Assembly: GCF_017357825.1 (NCBI RefSeq)
Contig: NZ_CP046072.1
Location: forward strand, 2,108,001-2,172,000
Length of the DNA: 64,000 bases
Source of the DNA: Sulfurimonas aquatica
GTDB lineage: Bacteria; Campylobacterota; Campylobacteria; Campylobacterales; Sulfurimonadaceae
Reading direction: 5' to 3'
The notes under the pieces: model-generated
Told to the model about the DNA's origin: nothing
Seen by the model: the letters and a program-made list of their open reading frames with translations, nothing else
The model's database searches: none
Position numbers and translations under genes: made by a program
Shown: in pieces, positions 25,642 through 35,658 of the stretch
How the letters are laid out: the number at the start of each line of letters is the position of its first letter
How positions within the stretch are numbered: position 1 is the first letter of the stretch

Positions 25642-26736
25642 TTATAATAGTTCTGATGTTAGTTCAAAAAAGCGAGTGTTTTGTTCTTTTGTTCCAACTG
25701 TTACACGAATTGCATTCATTCCATAACCACTTAAGTCTCTCACAATCATCCCTTTTCTAAGTAAAGAGTCCGATATTTGAGTAGAATTTTGAGCATCATT
25801 GAGGCATAAAGTAACAAAGTTTGTATAACTCTCTATTATATCTATATTTTTCTCATTTACAAACTCTTTATAACGATTCATCTCTTCAAAATTTAATGCG
25901 ATACAATTATTTACAAACTCTTGGTCTTCAATCGCAACAGACGCCGCTTCAAGAGAGAGTGTAGTGATATTAAAAGGTGGTCTTAATTTATATAGCTCTT
26001 TAATTATTTTTGGATTTGATATTCCATAACCAACTCTCATTCCACCAAGTCCATAAGCTTTAGAAAATGTACCAAGATATATAACGTTGTCAAATTTTTC
26101 TATTAACTCTTTAGGAGTTATACTCTTATTTTTATCTTTAAATGCCGCATACTCCATATAAGCGCCATCAACAACAACTAATGTCTCACTATCTATCTTG
26201 GATATAAACGCAACTAAATCAGTTGTGCTAATAGCATCGCCCGTTGGATTATTTGGAGTACATAAAAATATTATTTCTGGTTTTTGGGCCTTATAAAGTT
26301 CATAAAACTCATCCAAATCATGCTCTTGTGACGCCGTTCTAATTACTTGAGCTCCTATATGTTTTGCATAAATCTCATACATGGCAAACGTAACGCTGTT
26401 CATTAATATTTTTGAATTAGAATCTGCCTTAGCATGCATGATAAATTCAATAACTTGGTCACTTCCGCTACCAATAATTATGTTTGGAACCTCAATGTCA
26501 AAGTGTTTTTTCACTGCGTCTTTGAGTCTTGTCATACTATCATCAGGGTATAGCGACATCTTTTTGACAATAGCACCTACCGCATCTTGAACTTTAGTAG
26601 AACAGCCATAAGGATTCTCATTTGAAGCAAGTTTTACAATCTCTGTGGATTCAATTCCAAACTCGCGTACGACTAACTCTATTGGCTTTCCAGCCTCATA
26701 AGTTTTTATATTTTCTAATTTTTTATTAAATTTCAT
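25642..26736 (-). CDS. hisC: Histidinol-phosphate aminotransferase
   Basis: 364 residues, fold-type I PLP enzyme. [12 protein letters not shown] (about 36-47), [10 protein letters not shown] (about 159-168), [10 protein letters not shown] and the PLP-lysine motif [17 protein letters not shown] (about 218-234) are all typical HisC. It converts imidazole acetol phosphate to histidinol phosphate. The ATG touches the pheA stop (one-base overlap). Aromatic substrates are also possible, fitting its place behind pheA. Confidence 0.94.
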   Translation of the reverse strand: MKFNKKLENIKTYEAGKPIELVVREFGIESTEIVKLASNENPYGCSTKVQDAVGAIVKKMSLYPDDSMTRLKDAVKKHFDIEVPNIIIGSGSDQVIEFIMHAKADSNSKILMNSVTFAMYEIYAKHIGAQVIRTASQEHDLDEFYELYKAQKPEIIFLCTPNNPTGDAISTTDLVAFISKIDSETLVVVDGAYMEYAAFKDKNKSITPKELIEKFDNVIYLGTFSKAYGLGGMRVGYGISNPKIIKELYKLRPPFNITTLSLEAASVAIEDQEFVNNCIALNFEEMNRYKEFVNEKNIDIIESYTNFVTLCLNDAQNSTQISDSLLRKGMIVRDLSGYGMNAIRVTVGTKEQNTRFFELTSELL

Positions 26737-27815
26737 TATTCGCCTTTAACATAACTTCCAAGCCATGTCACTTCATTGGTGTGTTTCTCTAAAACTTTTT
26801 GAATTTTAGCCTCGTCTATATGACCATAAAAATCAATATAAAACCAATATCCAAATCCACTCTTATCTTTTGATGGACGAGACTCAATTTTAGATAGATT
26901 TATTTTTTGATCATCAAAGTCCTGTAAAAAGTGTACAAGCGAACCTGCTTCCACCGCATCCTTTAATCGCACTAATATTGACGTTTTATCATGTCCGCTT
27001 ATAGCGTTTTTAAAGTCGCTCAGTATTATAAAACGAGTTGAGCTATCATGTTCGTCTTCTATGTTTTCAAACATTGTAGGAATGCCATAAAGCTTCGCAG
27101 CTATATGTGAACATATTGCGGCTGAATTCTCATCTTCAGCTGCTAGAATAGCAGCCTTGGCAGTTGATTCTACGGGAATTTGGTCGATATTAACAAAGCC
27201 ATGTTCAGATAAAAATTCTCGACATTGACCAAAACCCTTGTCTTTTGAGTATATTTTTTTAATGTCTTCTAGTTTTTTTGCCTTCGTAGCAAATGACATA
27301 TGTATCGGCATATAAAGTTCTGCCACAATTTTAACAGAACTTTTAGAGAGTAAATCTAACGTCTCTCCTACAATTCCATCACGAGAATTTTCAACTGGGA
27401 CTACTCCAAATTTAGCACGTTTTGACTCTAATGTTTTAAAAACTGAATGAATAGAGTTTAATGATAAATAATCACTCATTGCGCCAAATCTACTCTCAGC
27501 AGCTTGGTGAGTAAAGCTTCCCTCAGGTCCTAGGTATGCTATACGTTCTGGTAACTCTAAGTTTCTTGAAACTGCAAATATTTCTAGATAGATCGCTTCA
27601 ATTGCGCTTTTATTTAGTACTCCTCCGCTCTCTTTACTCATCGTAGTCAGTCTCTCAATAATGGCTTTTTCGCGCTCGGGTCTATAGATGGCCCCACCCG
27701 TGTCATTTTTAATTTCACCAACTCTCTCAACGACTTTCATTCGCTTATTAAGCAGTTCTAATATCTCATTATCAATAGCGTCTATAGCTACTCTACAATC
27801 ATCTAAAGTTTTCAT
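26736..27815 (-). CDS. pheA: Chorismate mutase / prephenate dehydratase
   Basis: 359 residues. N-terminal AroQ chorismate mutase (about 1-90; [16 protein letters not shown]), prephenate dehydratase (about 92-270; [36 protein letters not shown], and the STRFIIL motif) and a C-terminal ACT domain with [18 protein letters not shown] for phenylalanine feedback. It makes phenylpyruvate from chorismate. Overlaps the HAD gene by 4 bases. Confidence 0.97.
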   Translation of the reverse strand: MKTLDDCRVAIDAIDNEILELLNKRMKVVERVGEIKNDTGGAIYRPEREKAIIERLTTMSKESGGVLNKSAIEAIYLEIFAVSRNLELPERIAYLGPEGSFTHQAAESRFGAMSDYLSLNSIHSVFKTLESKRAKFGVVPVENSRDGIVGETLDLLSKSSVKIVAELYMPIHMSFATKAKKLEDIKKIYSKDKGFGQCREFLSEHGFVNIDQIPVESTAKAAILAAEDENSAAICSHIAAKLYGIPTMFENIEDEHDSSTRFIILSDFKNAISGHDKTSILVRLKDAVEAGSLVHFLQDFDDQKINLSKIESRPSKDKSGFGYWFYIDFYGHIDEAKIQKVLEKHTNEVTWLGSYVKGE

Positions 27816-28603
27816 ATTTTCTCCAACTTGTATTGATCTAAAATATCTTGCATATCAGCATATATAAAATCTGGTTTTAACTCATCTTTTAAAAATGGCA
27901 CTATCTCATCTTGCGTTTTATATTTTCCACTAGTTACAAAAATAGTATTCATGCCAAGCTCTTTAGCTCCACCCAGGTCGCCCTTAACGTCATCGCTAAT
28001 CATAGTGATATTCTCATAAGACGCATTACTATCTTGCGACATCAGTCTTTTAAGAGATTCAGAATAAAAAGAAATACTTGGCTTACCGACTACGTCATAG
28101 CTAGAGCTTGTAGCAAACTCCAACATCTTTAAAATTGCACCAACTCCAGGGTAACGTTTAGAGTTTTTTGCATAAATAGATGTCTCATGCATTCCAACAA
28201 GAGTAGCGCCTGCAAGAATAAACTCTATCATCTGCGCATATTCATCTGCCATAAAGTTCTCTTTAATCGCTATTAGCACCGTTTTTGGATTATTAAAGTC
28301 CAGTTTATATCCCATGCTTTTGAGTGTTTCTAAAAACTCATCTGCTCCATAAGCGGCTACCGCTTCTTTATCAACTCTTGATTCGAGCAGCATTAAAGGA
28401 TCTATGTATTTATCATATGAAAATTCAAATCCTAATGATTGTAAAAATTCATAAAAATCTGATGATTTTTTCTTTGTATTATTTGTTACAACCATATAGG
28501 GAATATTTCGCATATTTAAATTGTTTATAAACTCTATGCTCCCACGAATAGGTGATTTATCTTCATCACTAATAAGAGTGCCCTGAACATCTATGAAATA
28601 CAA
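27812..28603 (-). CDS. HAD-IIA family phosphatase (NagD-like)
   Basis: 263 residues. Motif I is YFIDVQGTLI (residues 2-11), with D5 and Q7 in place of the usual D-x-D; motif II VVTNNTKKKSSDFYEFL (about 38-54) and the late VGKPSISFY and MISDDVKGDLGGAKELG motifs are normal. Q in place of the second catalytic Asp could weaken phosphatase activity and is notable. The same gene lies between lysA and pheA in C. jejuni (Cj0315). Substrate unknown. Confidence 0.88.
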   Translation of the reverse strand: MYFIDVQGTLISDEDKSPIRGSIEFINNLNMRNIPYMVVTNNTKKKSSDFYEFLQSLGFEFSYDKYIDPLMLLESRVDKEAVAAYGADEFLETLKSMGYKLDFNNPKTVLIAIKENFMADEYAQMIEFILAGATLVGMHETSIYAKNSKRYPGVGAILKMLEFATSSSYDVVGKPSISFYSESLKRLMSQDSNASYENITMISDDVKGDLGGAKELGMNTIFVTSGKYKTQDEIVPFLKDELKPDFIYADMQDILDQYKLEKI

Positions 28604-28619
28604 ACCATATCCTCTTGAT

Positions 28620-29831
28620 TTAAGCTTTTAAAAACTCTTGCTCTAAAGCGATTAGATCTTCAAAAGTTTCACGCTTTCTTATGAGTCTATCTTCTCCGCT
28701 CTCAAGTGCCACCTCTGCACTACGTCCACGTGTATTGTAGTTGCTTCCCATGCCAAATCCATATGCACCAGCACTGTTTACAATAACTAAATCATTATGA
28801 TTGAGTGGGGGTAGTGGATAGTTCTTAGCAAAAAAGTCACCACTTTCACATACTGGACCTACGATATCTACAGCCCGTGGCTCCTCTTTTGAGTCTGTTA
28901 TAACGTCTATCTTATGATAAGCATTATAAAGTGAGGGGCGTAAAAGATCATTCATCGCACCATCTATAACAACAAACTTTTTCTCTCCATTTTGCTTCTC
29001 GTACAGTACTTTTGAGATAAAATAGCCTGCGTTTGCAGTTAAGAAACGGCCAGGCTCACATAAAATAGTTAAATCGAGTGCAGTCAATGTTCCTAAAATA
29101 GCTTGAACATAGTCATAAGGCTTAATGGTAATCTCATTATCGTATCTAATTCCTAATCCACCACCGATATCAAAAAACTTAAGCTCAATGTTTATTCCCT
29201 CTAATGAGCGAACTAAATCAGCAACAATTTCTGCTGATTCGCGGATAGGTTCTAACTCCGTTAGTTGTGAACCTATATGAAAATGAATTCCAACAGGATC
29301 TAGATGCTCTGAATTATTTGCTTTGATGTACATACGTTTAGCGCTATTTAAATCAACACCAAACTTATTATCATGAAGACCAGTTGAAATATATGGATGC
29401 GTTTTAGGATCTATGTTTGGGTTAACGCGAATACTAATACGTGATACTTTGCCTAACTCTTTGGCGATAAGTTCAACGCGACCAAGTTCCGCTTCACTCT
29501 CAACGTTTATATATAAAATATCTTTTTCTATAGCTTCGCGAATCTCATCATCACTCTTTCCAACACCAGAAAAAATAATTTTATAAGAAGGCACTCCTGC
29601 CAAAAAGGCACGTCTCACCTCTCCAATAGAGACACAATCAGCTCCACTTCCCATATCTGCAAAATGTTTGACAACGCTTAAGTTTGAGTTTGCCTTAACA
29701 GCGTAAGCGATAATGGACTTTCTACCTTTAAAAGCGCTTTTCAACTCATCATACTGAGCAGCCATGTAATCAAAATCATATACATAGAGTGGCGTTTGGT
29801 ACTTATTTGCTAGTTCTTTAAAATCAATCAT
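28620..29831 (-). CDS. lysA: Diaminopimelate decarboxylase
   Basis: 403 residues. PLP lysine in IIAYAVKANSNLSVV (about 40-54), HFHIGSQLTELEP (about 189-201), FFDIGGGLGIRY (about 222-233), CEPGRFLTANAGYF and the VCESGDFFAK catalytic Cys region (about 325-334). It makes lysine from meso-diaminopimelate. First of the lysA-HAD-pheA-hisC-fliF-fliG-fliH-dxs run. Confidence 0.97.
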   Translation of the reverse strand: MIDFKELANKYQTPLYVYDFDYMAAQYDELKSAFKGRKSIIAYAVKANSNLSVVKHFADMGSGADCVSIGEVRRAFLAGVPSYKIIFSGVGKSDDEIREAIEKDILYINVESEAELGRVELIAKELGKVSRISIRVNPNIDPKTHPYISTGLHDNKFGVDLNSAKRMYIKANNSEHLDPVGIHFHIGSQLTELEPIRESAEIVADLVRSLEGINIELKFFDIGGGLGIRYDNEITIKPYDYVQAILGTLTALDLTILCEPGRFLTANAGYFISKVLYEKQNGEKKFVVIDGAMNDLLRPSLYNAYHKIDVITDSKEEPRAVDIVGPVCESGDFFAKNYPLPPLNHNDLVIVNSAGAYGFGMGSNYNTRGRSAEVALESGEDRLIRKRETFEDLIALEQEFLKA

Positions 29832-29902
29832 ATAAATATTTCCGAATTCTTTTTTAAGTGATTTTATCTAAAATGTGCTTATATTGGTGTTAAGAGGTAG
29901 TT

Positions 29903-30973
29903 TTACGTGGCTGTTCTATATTTACGCCACTGCAACGCGGCTAGTATAAAAAGTAAAAATATAGGAGCGATAACGCCTAATTCACTTGGAATTGTTTTTG
30001 TATTTGAGAGTTCAATAAGCATAAAAAGTATGCCCCAAACCAAAAGAGTTGAGAGAATGGCTCCAAAACTAAAGAGTGAAACATTTAGAAAACGCACGCT
30101 TATTGGAACAAAGAAAAAGATGATAATTATAAGAAATGGCACAAAAAATGGATAGATGAAAATCTTATAAAGCGCGCCTTTAATGCTACTAGTATTTATG
30201 TTCTGACCATTTAAAAGTATGATTGCGTCTATAGCGTTTTTAATGGTAAAGTTAACTTTTCCCTCATAAACCTGATCTAAAATTTTCGGACGGAATCCTT
30301 CTAATATTTTCAAATCATTTGATTTACTTATTTTTATTCCATTTGAGGTGAAACTTAGCTCATCAGGTTTTGTAATGACGTCCGCTTCTTTTATTAGCCA
30401 GTATTCATCCCTATATACTGCTGAGGATGCTACTACAACCTCTTTTAATGAGTTGTTTTTTATACTAAATACACGTATCCCCTCTGCTTTTTCTTGCAAG
30501 GGAAGCATCTTGGAAAAATATACATACTGCCCTTTATATGTAAAGAAAAGGTCTCTAGTTGGACTTAAATACTGAGAGTTCTTTTTAATATTGTTAGAAA
30601 ATTCATCTGCTCTAGCAAAACTAGACCAAGAGTGAAGAGAGATAAAAATAACTATTATACTTGTAGAGACGACAACGAAAGGGCGTAGAATATCGACTCT
30701 TGAGTATCCTAAAGAAAAAAAGGAAACAAGCGCGTTTGATCGTATTAAAAATATTTTTGTTGATATCATGGCAAATACCAATGCAATTGGAAGGAGCATA
30801 TCTATGGCAAAAAAAGATTTATATACTAGATATATTAAAAGTAAATTTGCAGATTTTGAGAGGCCATCGGTATTGCCCATGTAGTCAAATCCAACCAAGA
30901 ACATGACTAGAGCACCAAGAATTATAAAAAAATACTTTAGATAGTGAAAGGCCACATACTTAAAGGCTAACAC
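29903..30973 (-). CDS. LptF/LptG-family permease (YjgP/YjgQ)
   Basis: 356 residues with six membrane helices: four within about 1-120 and two to three in 270-350, around a periplasmic beta-jellyroll (about 130-260). This is the layout of LptF/LptG, which with LptB takes lipopolysaccharide from the inner membrane to the periplasmic bridge. Which of the two it is cannot be told. It overlaps pth by 7 bases and matches Cj0313 in gene order. Confidence 0.88.
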   Translation of the reverse strand: MLAFKYVAFHYLKYFFIILGALVMFLVGFDYMGNTDGLSKSANLLLIYLVYKSFFAIDMLLPIALVFAMISTKIFLIRSNALVSFFSLGYSRVDILRPFVVVSTSIIVIFISLHSWSSFARADEFSNNIKKNSQYLSPTRDLFFTYKGQYVYFSKMLPLQEKAEGIRVFSIKNNSLKEVVVASSAVYRDEYWLIKEADVITKPDELSFTSNGIKISKSNDLKILEGFRPKILDQVYEGKVNFTIKNAIDAIILLNGQNINTSSIKGALYKIFIYPFFVPFLIIIIFFFVPISVRFLNVSLFSFGAILSTLLVWGILFMLIELSNTKTIPSELGVIAPIFLLFILAALQWRKYRTAT

Positions 30974-31521
30974 TTAAGTGACCTAATAGCATACTTAGAA
31001 CTTGTATCTTCCATAGAATTTTCAAGTAAAAAAGTCACTGCGTCACATGTATGAGAGATAAACTCATCTAAATGTTTTATTTGATCCTCATTAAACGCAC
31101 CAAGTACATAGGAGGAGACTTCTCCCTTGTGTTCAGGCTTTCCGATACCCATTCTAATGCGAATGTACTCACGAGAAATTTTAGAATCAATTGATTTGAG
31201 TCCATTATGGCCACCATGCCCACCTCCCAACTTAAAACGCAGACTTCCAAAGGGAAGGTCTAAATCATCATGTATTACAACAACATTCTCTACTTTATAA
31301 AAATTTTTAACCTTAATGACAGAGTCACCTGAGAGGTTCATATATGTTTGTGGTTTTAATAAAAAATGATTTTTAAATTTGAAAGTTTGCCCAAGAAACG
31401 AGCTTGACGTGACATCTATGGCGTTAAATCTTGATGAGAGCTCATCAATGACCATAAAACCAATGTTATGGCGTGTACTTTCATAGTCAGATCCAGGATT
31501 CCCTAGTCCGACTATAAGCAT
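30967..31521 (-). CDS. pth: Peptidyl-tRNA hydrolase
   Basis: 184 residues. LIVGLGNPGSDYESTRHNIGFMV (residues 2-24; Asn and His catalytic), KPQTYMNLSGDSV (about 57-69), VIHDDLDLPFG and GGHGGHNGLKSI (about 108-119) identify Pth. It frees tRNA from stalled peptidyl-tRNA. Sixteen bases after rplY. Confidence 0.97.
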   Translation of the reverse strand: MLIVGLGNPGSDYESTRHNIGFMVIDELSSRFNAIDVTSSSFLGQTFKFKNHFLLKPQTYMNLSGDSVIKVKNFYKVENVVVIHDDLDLPFGSLRFKLGGGHGGHNGLKSIDSKISREYIRIRMGIGKPEHKGEVSSYVLGAFNEDQIKHLDEFISHTCDAVTFLLENSMEDTSSKYAIRSLKC

Positions 31522-31537
31522 GCTAATATTTTCTTTA

Positions 31538-32074
31538 CTACTTAGCTTTAATTATACTAAGTACAGATACACGCTCGCTATCTGTGAAAGTAATGTTTTC
31601 TACTGCTGCTAAATCACGAATAAGTCTTGAGTCACCAACATCCATTGAACTAACATCAACATTAATTGCACTTGGAATATTCTCAATTGCTGCTTTAACA
31701 CGTAAACGTCTTTTAGCAAGGTGAACTAGACCTTTATTCTTAAGGCCTATTGCATCACCTTGTGGTACAACTGGAACATGATAGTGAGTCACAACACCTG
31801 GTTGTGCTACCATTAAATCAACATGTAATAGATTACCTGTAACTGCTTGTGATTCATAAGACTGAACTACTACGCTCATCTCTTTACCAGCAATATTTAC
31901 TGGGAATGCTAAAGTCTCTTTATTACGAACTGTACGGATGTACTCATTCATTTTAAAAGCCGCATTAATATTTTCTAAGCCTTTTCCATAAATGTTCGCA
32001 ATTAGATAACCATCTCGGCGTAGTGCATTTGTAGCACCTTTACCAGTACTCTCTCTAACGATACCTTCTAACAT
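31538..32074 (-). CDS. rplY: 50S ribosomal protein L25 (long CTC type)
   Basis: 178 residues: L25 domain (about 1-90, with RKD-like RESTGKGATNALRRDGYLIANIYGKG) plus the C-terminal TL5/CTC beta domain (about 95-178). It binds 5S rRNA. The rplY-pth-lptG-lysA order is the one in C. jejuni. Confidence 0.95.
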   Translation of the reverse strand: MLEGIVRESTGKGATNALRRDGYLIANIYGKGLENINAAFKMNEYIRTVRNKETLAFPVNIAGKEMSVVVQSYESQAVTGNLLHVDLMVAQPGVVTHYHVPVVPQGDAIGLKNKGLVHLAKRRLRVKAAIENIPSAINVDVSSMDVGDSRLIRDLAAVENITFTDSERVSVLSIIKAK

Positions 32075-32130
32075 ATAAATTCCTTGTGTTTTAAAAATGG
32101 ATGAAATTATACCCTCTTAAGCATTAATAA

Positions 32131-33315
32131 TTACTTTAATTCAAAAACATCGTCATCATCTCGATTTATCTTTCTTCTCTCTTTTGGCTCTTCATCTTTA
32201 CTTCCCATACCACCTGTAAGACCACTGATTTTAAGTTCTAAATCTGAAGCACTTGTTGCGTTTTGAAGTGCTTGTTCTTTTGAAATTATTTTATTATCAT
32301 AAAGCTCAAGTATAGATTGATCAAAACTTTGTGATTTATAGTGCTCTTTTCCAGCTTCAATAGCATCTCTTATCTCATAATCTCTATCTTCCATAATCAA
32401 TTTTTCAATTGTTGGCGTGCGTACTAAGATTTCCATAGCTGCACGACGACCACCATCTACAGTTGGCACTAATCTTTGAGATATAATTCCTTGAATAACA
32501 CCAGCGAGAGAGACTCTAACACGATTTTGCTCATCTGTTGGAAACTGAGAAATTATACGGTTAATAGTCTCTTTTGCATCAATGGTGTGTAGTGTTGATA
32601 CAACTAGGTGACCAGTATCAGCAGCGTGTAGAGCAAGGTTAATAGTCTCTTTATCTCTCATCTCTCCAACTAAAATAATATCTGGATCCTCACGCAGAGC
32701 TGCCCTTAGAGCTGTTCCAAAAGTAAGTGTATCTTGACCAACTGAGCGTTGATTTATAATACATCCTCTATCTTTATGCACAAACTCAATCGGATCTTCA
32801 ATAGTAATAATATGCTTTTTCTTCGTTAAATTTATCTCATTTATTATTGCGGCCATAGTAGTTGACTTACCACTACCAGTAACACCAGTAACTAGGACCA
32901 ACCCTCTCTCTTTTTGAGTAAAACTACGAACTACTTCTGGAAGGTGCAGTTCATTAAATGATGGAATTTTTACAGGGATTACACGAAAAACTGCTGAAAC
33001 TCCATCCATTTGAAAAAAGATATTTACACGGAAACGATTATTATCATCAAATGGATAGACTAAATCGAGCTCTTTTTTCTCAACAAACTCTGCAAATTGA
33101 CCTTTGAGTAACTCTTTAGCAAATGTTAATGCATCTGCCTTTGAGAGAATACCACCAGAAAATTGCACAATATTTCCATTAATCCTAGCTCGTATTACAG
33201 AGTTTGCTTTTATATGAAGGTCACTTCCCCCTATTTCAATCATCTTCTTAAGATGAATTCTAACTCTTTTTAATTGTTCAAATGTTAATTTGCTTACATC
33301 AACATGATCACTCAT
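32131..33315 (-). CDS. pilT: PilT-type retraction ATPase
   Basis: 394 residues. Walker A GVTGSGKST (about 144-152), the Asp box IEDPIEFVHKD, Walker B ILVGEMRDKET (about 215-225) and the His box STLHTIDAKETI (about 240-251) define PilT. The C-terminal AIRSG-like element is degenerate (EIRDAIEAGKEHY), and a basic tail (KERRKINRDDDD) follows. It retracts type IV pili in other bacteria; no pilus genes lie in the window. The gene starts 4 bases inside the end of tal. Confidence 0.9.
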   Translation of the reverse strand: MSDHVDVSKLTFEQLKRVRIHLKKMIEIGGSDLHIKANSVIRARINGNIVQFSGGILSKADALTFAKELLKGQFAEFVEKKELDLVYPFDDNNRFRVNIFFQMDGVSAVFRVIPVKIPSFNELHLPEVVRSFTQKERGLVLVTGVTGSGKSTTMAAIINEINLTKKKHIITIEDPIEFVHKDRGCIINQRSVGQDTLTFGTALRAALREDPDIILVGEMRDKETINLALHAADTGHLVVSTLHTIDAKETINRIISQFPTDEQNRVRVSLAGVIQGIISQRLVPTVDGGRRAAMEILVRTPTIEKLIMEDRDYEIRDAIEAGKEHYKSQSFDQSILELYDNKIISKEQALQNATSASDLELKISGLTGGMGSKDEEPKERRKINRDDDDVFELK

Positions 33316-34292
33316 AATGACTCCAGTATATCTCTAAACGCATCTTTAAACGAAACTAAACCATCATCAATCTGTTTATCTAATAAGCCATCAAAATCTA
33401 TTCCTGCATTTTTAATTTTTAAAAAATGCTTTTCTATTACATCTGCATTTATAGGCAGTGCCTTAGCCGATTTTTTGTTTTTTCTAAAGGCTTGAATTGT
33501 CTCTATTGGAGCAGTATTTACACTATTAAATGCTAAAAGATTTTCTATGTAATAATCAGCTGCTAAAGAGTCATCTTTAACACCCGTGCTTGCAAAAAGT
33601 GTACGGCATCCATTGACGTTCATACTCTCAACTTCAGCATATATAGCAGCACTATTATATATTCCGCTTAGGGCTACATCAATGCCTAGTTCACTCAACT
33701 TAGCATCAAGAGCTCTATCTATTCGACTCACAAATACGCTTATCACCGTGTCTACATAAGAGCCAAAAGTCTCAACTCCTGCTTTAAATGCCTCAGCACA
33801 CTTTATCGCCTGTGATTTTTTAAAAATAAGTGTCGCGTTAACTGGAATACCAAGTGAAGTTAACTCTTTCATAGCAAGGTAGCCCGCATCGGTAGCTGGC
33901 ACTTTAATCATGACATTTTTTCTATTTATACTCTTAAAAAGTCTTTTTCCCTCGGCAATAGTTGCCTCAGCATCATCACAAAAGAAAGGATCAACTTCTA
34001 TACTTACATATCCATCATCATTTTTATCATAAAGTGGTTTTAAGATATCTGCAGCTTTTGTTATGTCATAGATTGCAACTGCTTCATATTTCTCTTTTGG
34101 CGAGAGAGAACCAAGGGTCTGAAGCTGTTCTTTATATGCAGGAGAGTTTAGTATAGCATTTTTAAAAATGGCAGGATTTGATGTGGCACCATTAATCACA
34201 CCACTATTAATGAGCTCTTTAAACTCATTATCAAGATAATCTCTTTCAATAAAATCTGCCCAGAGTGAAAACTTCAAATCTTCTATATACAT
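33312..34292 (-). CDS. tal: Transaldolase
   Basis: 326 residues. N-terminal FSLWADFIERDYLDNEFKELI, GATSNPAIFK (about 36-45), VSIEVDPFFCDDA and NVMIKVPATDAGYLAM (Schiff-base Lys about 131) show the transaldolase family, which moves dihydroxyacetone units in the non-oxidative pentose phosphate pathway. The active Lys is in IKVPAT. Long form, as in other Campylobacterota. Confidence 0.92.
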   Translation of the reverse strand: MYIEDLKFSLWADFIERDYLDNEFKELINSGVINGATSNPAIFKNAILNSPAYKEQLQTLGSLSPKEKYEAVAIYDITKAADILKPLYDKNDDGYVSIEVDPFFCDDAEATIAEGKRLFKSINRKNVMIKVPATDAGYLAMKELTSLGIPVNATLIFKKSQAIKCAEAFKAGVETFGSYVDTVISVFVSRIDRALDAKLSELGIDVALSGIYNSAAIYAEVESMNVNGCRTLFASTGVKDDSLAADYYIENLLAFNSVNTAPIETIQAFRKNKKSAKALPINADVIEKHFLKIKNAGIDFDGLLDKQIDDGLVSFKDAFRDILESL

Positions 34293-34341
34293 TGCAATTC
34301 CTAACTAAAATTTTACCTATTATAGCTAAGAAAAAATAAAA

Positions 34342-35649
34342 TTACGATAGTTTTTTTGGAACTCGTATGATGAAGGATGTGCCTTTTTCTGAGCTTTGAA
34401 CATCTATCTTTGAGTTAAACTGTTTTTGCATAATCATCTGGGACATATAGAGACCAAGACCCGTACCATTTTTACCTTTAGTACTAAAATATGGCTCAAA
34501 AATACGGTCTATATTTTCACTACTAATTCCGTTCGCATTATCTTTAACTATGAATTTAATGTAATCATTATCAGATAGAACTTCTATTATTATTTTTGCA
34601 TCAGACCTATCAACTTCCTTAAGTGCATCTATCGCATTATTTACGATATTCAAGACCACCTGAATCAGTTCATTAACATATATAGTAACCATCTCATTCG
34701 TATCATCTTTAAGTACTATCTCGATTGTATTTATTCTTCCTTGAATAAGACTCATTACTTTTTGCAGTAACTCTTGTGTAGTGATTTGGCTTAACTCTTT
34801 GTTTGGATTAAAGTATGTTTGAAAGTCATCAATAGTTTCAGAGAGATAAACAACAGTATCATTAATTTGCACTAGTGCATTATCAAGCTCATCTTCATTG
34901 AACTCTTTATCTAGCATTCTTTTAAGCTGTAAGTTTGAGATACTTAATGTTACAGTTGAGAGGGGTTGTCTCCATTGATGTGCGATCATACTTATCATTT
35001 CACCCATTACGGCTTGTTTTGACTGTAGGGTTAAGAGTTTGTCTTTGCTACTGAGTTCATCAATAGTATCTTGAAGTTGCTTTTGCTGTTTTAGAATTAG
35101 ACCCTGTCCCTCTTGCATCTTATGTTGATAAAAATATATAATTAAACTTATAATTACAAGTACAAAGTTTAAGTAAGTCACTTGGTATAATGAGTAAGAG
35201 ACTTCAATCAAACCTTGCAGTGGTGTCAGCATTATCATAAAAATCATAAAAAATAGCCAGTAACTACAGTACTTCTTGTCTTGTAGGTAAAGTAGGATTA
35301 TGGGATATGTAAGTACCCATATATGCTTCATTTGAGAAGGTTCATATGCATATATAAGAAATAAAAAGAAGAGAGAAAACTGAAAGGTAATCATAAACGA
35401 TACAAATTTCAGTCTCTCTTTATTCTGTCGTAAAAGAAAAATTAAAGCGATATTTATTAAAAGTAGAAAAATCTCTATAGGAACTATTATTCCTTGAACA
35501 TCTTTAAGTATATTACCGATTAATCCAAATATTAAACCTGTGGATGATAAAAGTATTGCTACATTTACCATCTGAAATCTACCTCTAAGATCTAATTCAG
35601 ACTCATCAAACTCCCAATTACTTGTAAAAAAATTATTTCTATTTATCAT
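34342..35649 (-). CDS. Membrane sensor histidine kinase
   Basis: 435 residues. Five to six hydrophobic segments make up about 25-190, followed by a short coiled coil (about 190-215), an H-box SMIAHQWRQPLSTVTLSISNLQ (His about 224) and the N-, G1- and G2-boxes (NIVNNAIDAL, DNANGI, KGKNGTGLGLYMSQ). It should sense something at or in the membrane and phosphorylate a response regulator that is not in this operon. It lies 9 bases after pabB, an odd partner. Confidence 0.88.
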   Translation of the reverse strand: MINRNNFFTSNWEFDESELDLRGRFQMVNVAILLSSTGLIFGLIGNILKDVQGIIVPIEIFLLLINIALIFLLRQNKERLKFVSFMITFQFSLFFLFLIYAYEPSQMKHIWVLTYPIILLYLQDKKYCSYWLFFMIFMIMLTPLQGLIEVSYSLYQVTYLNFVLVIISLIIYFYQHKMQEGQGLILKQQKQLQDTIDELSSKDKLLTLQSKQAVMGEMISMIAHQWRQPLSTVTLSISNLQLKRMLDKEFNEDELDNALVQINDTVVYLSETIDDFQTYFNPNKELSQITTQELLQKVMSLIQGRINTIEIVLKDDTNEMVTIYVNELIQVVLNIVNNAIDALKEVDRSDAKIIIEVLSDNDYIKFIVKDNANGISSENIDRIFEPYFSTKGKNGTGLGLYMSQMIMQKQFNSKIDVQSSEKGTSFIIRVPKKLS

Positions 35650-35658
35650 AACTATCCA

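Noticed and set aside
33962-34156. His-rich 64-residue frame opposite tal
   Set aside because: Looks striking (many His) but is the complement of Asp/Glu-rich codons in tal; no ribosome site.
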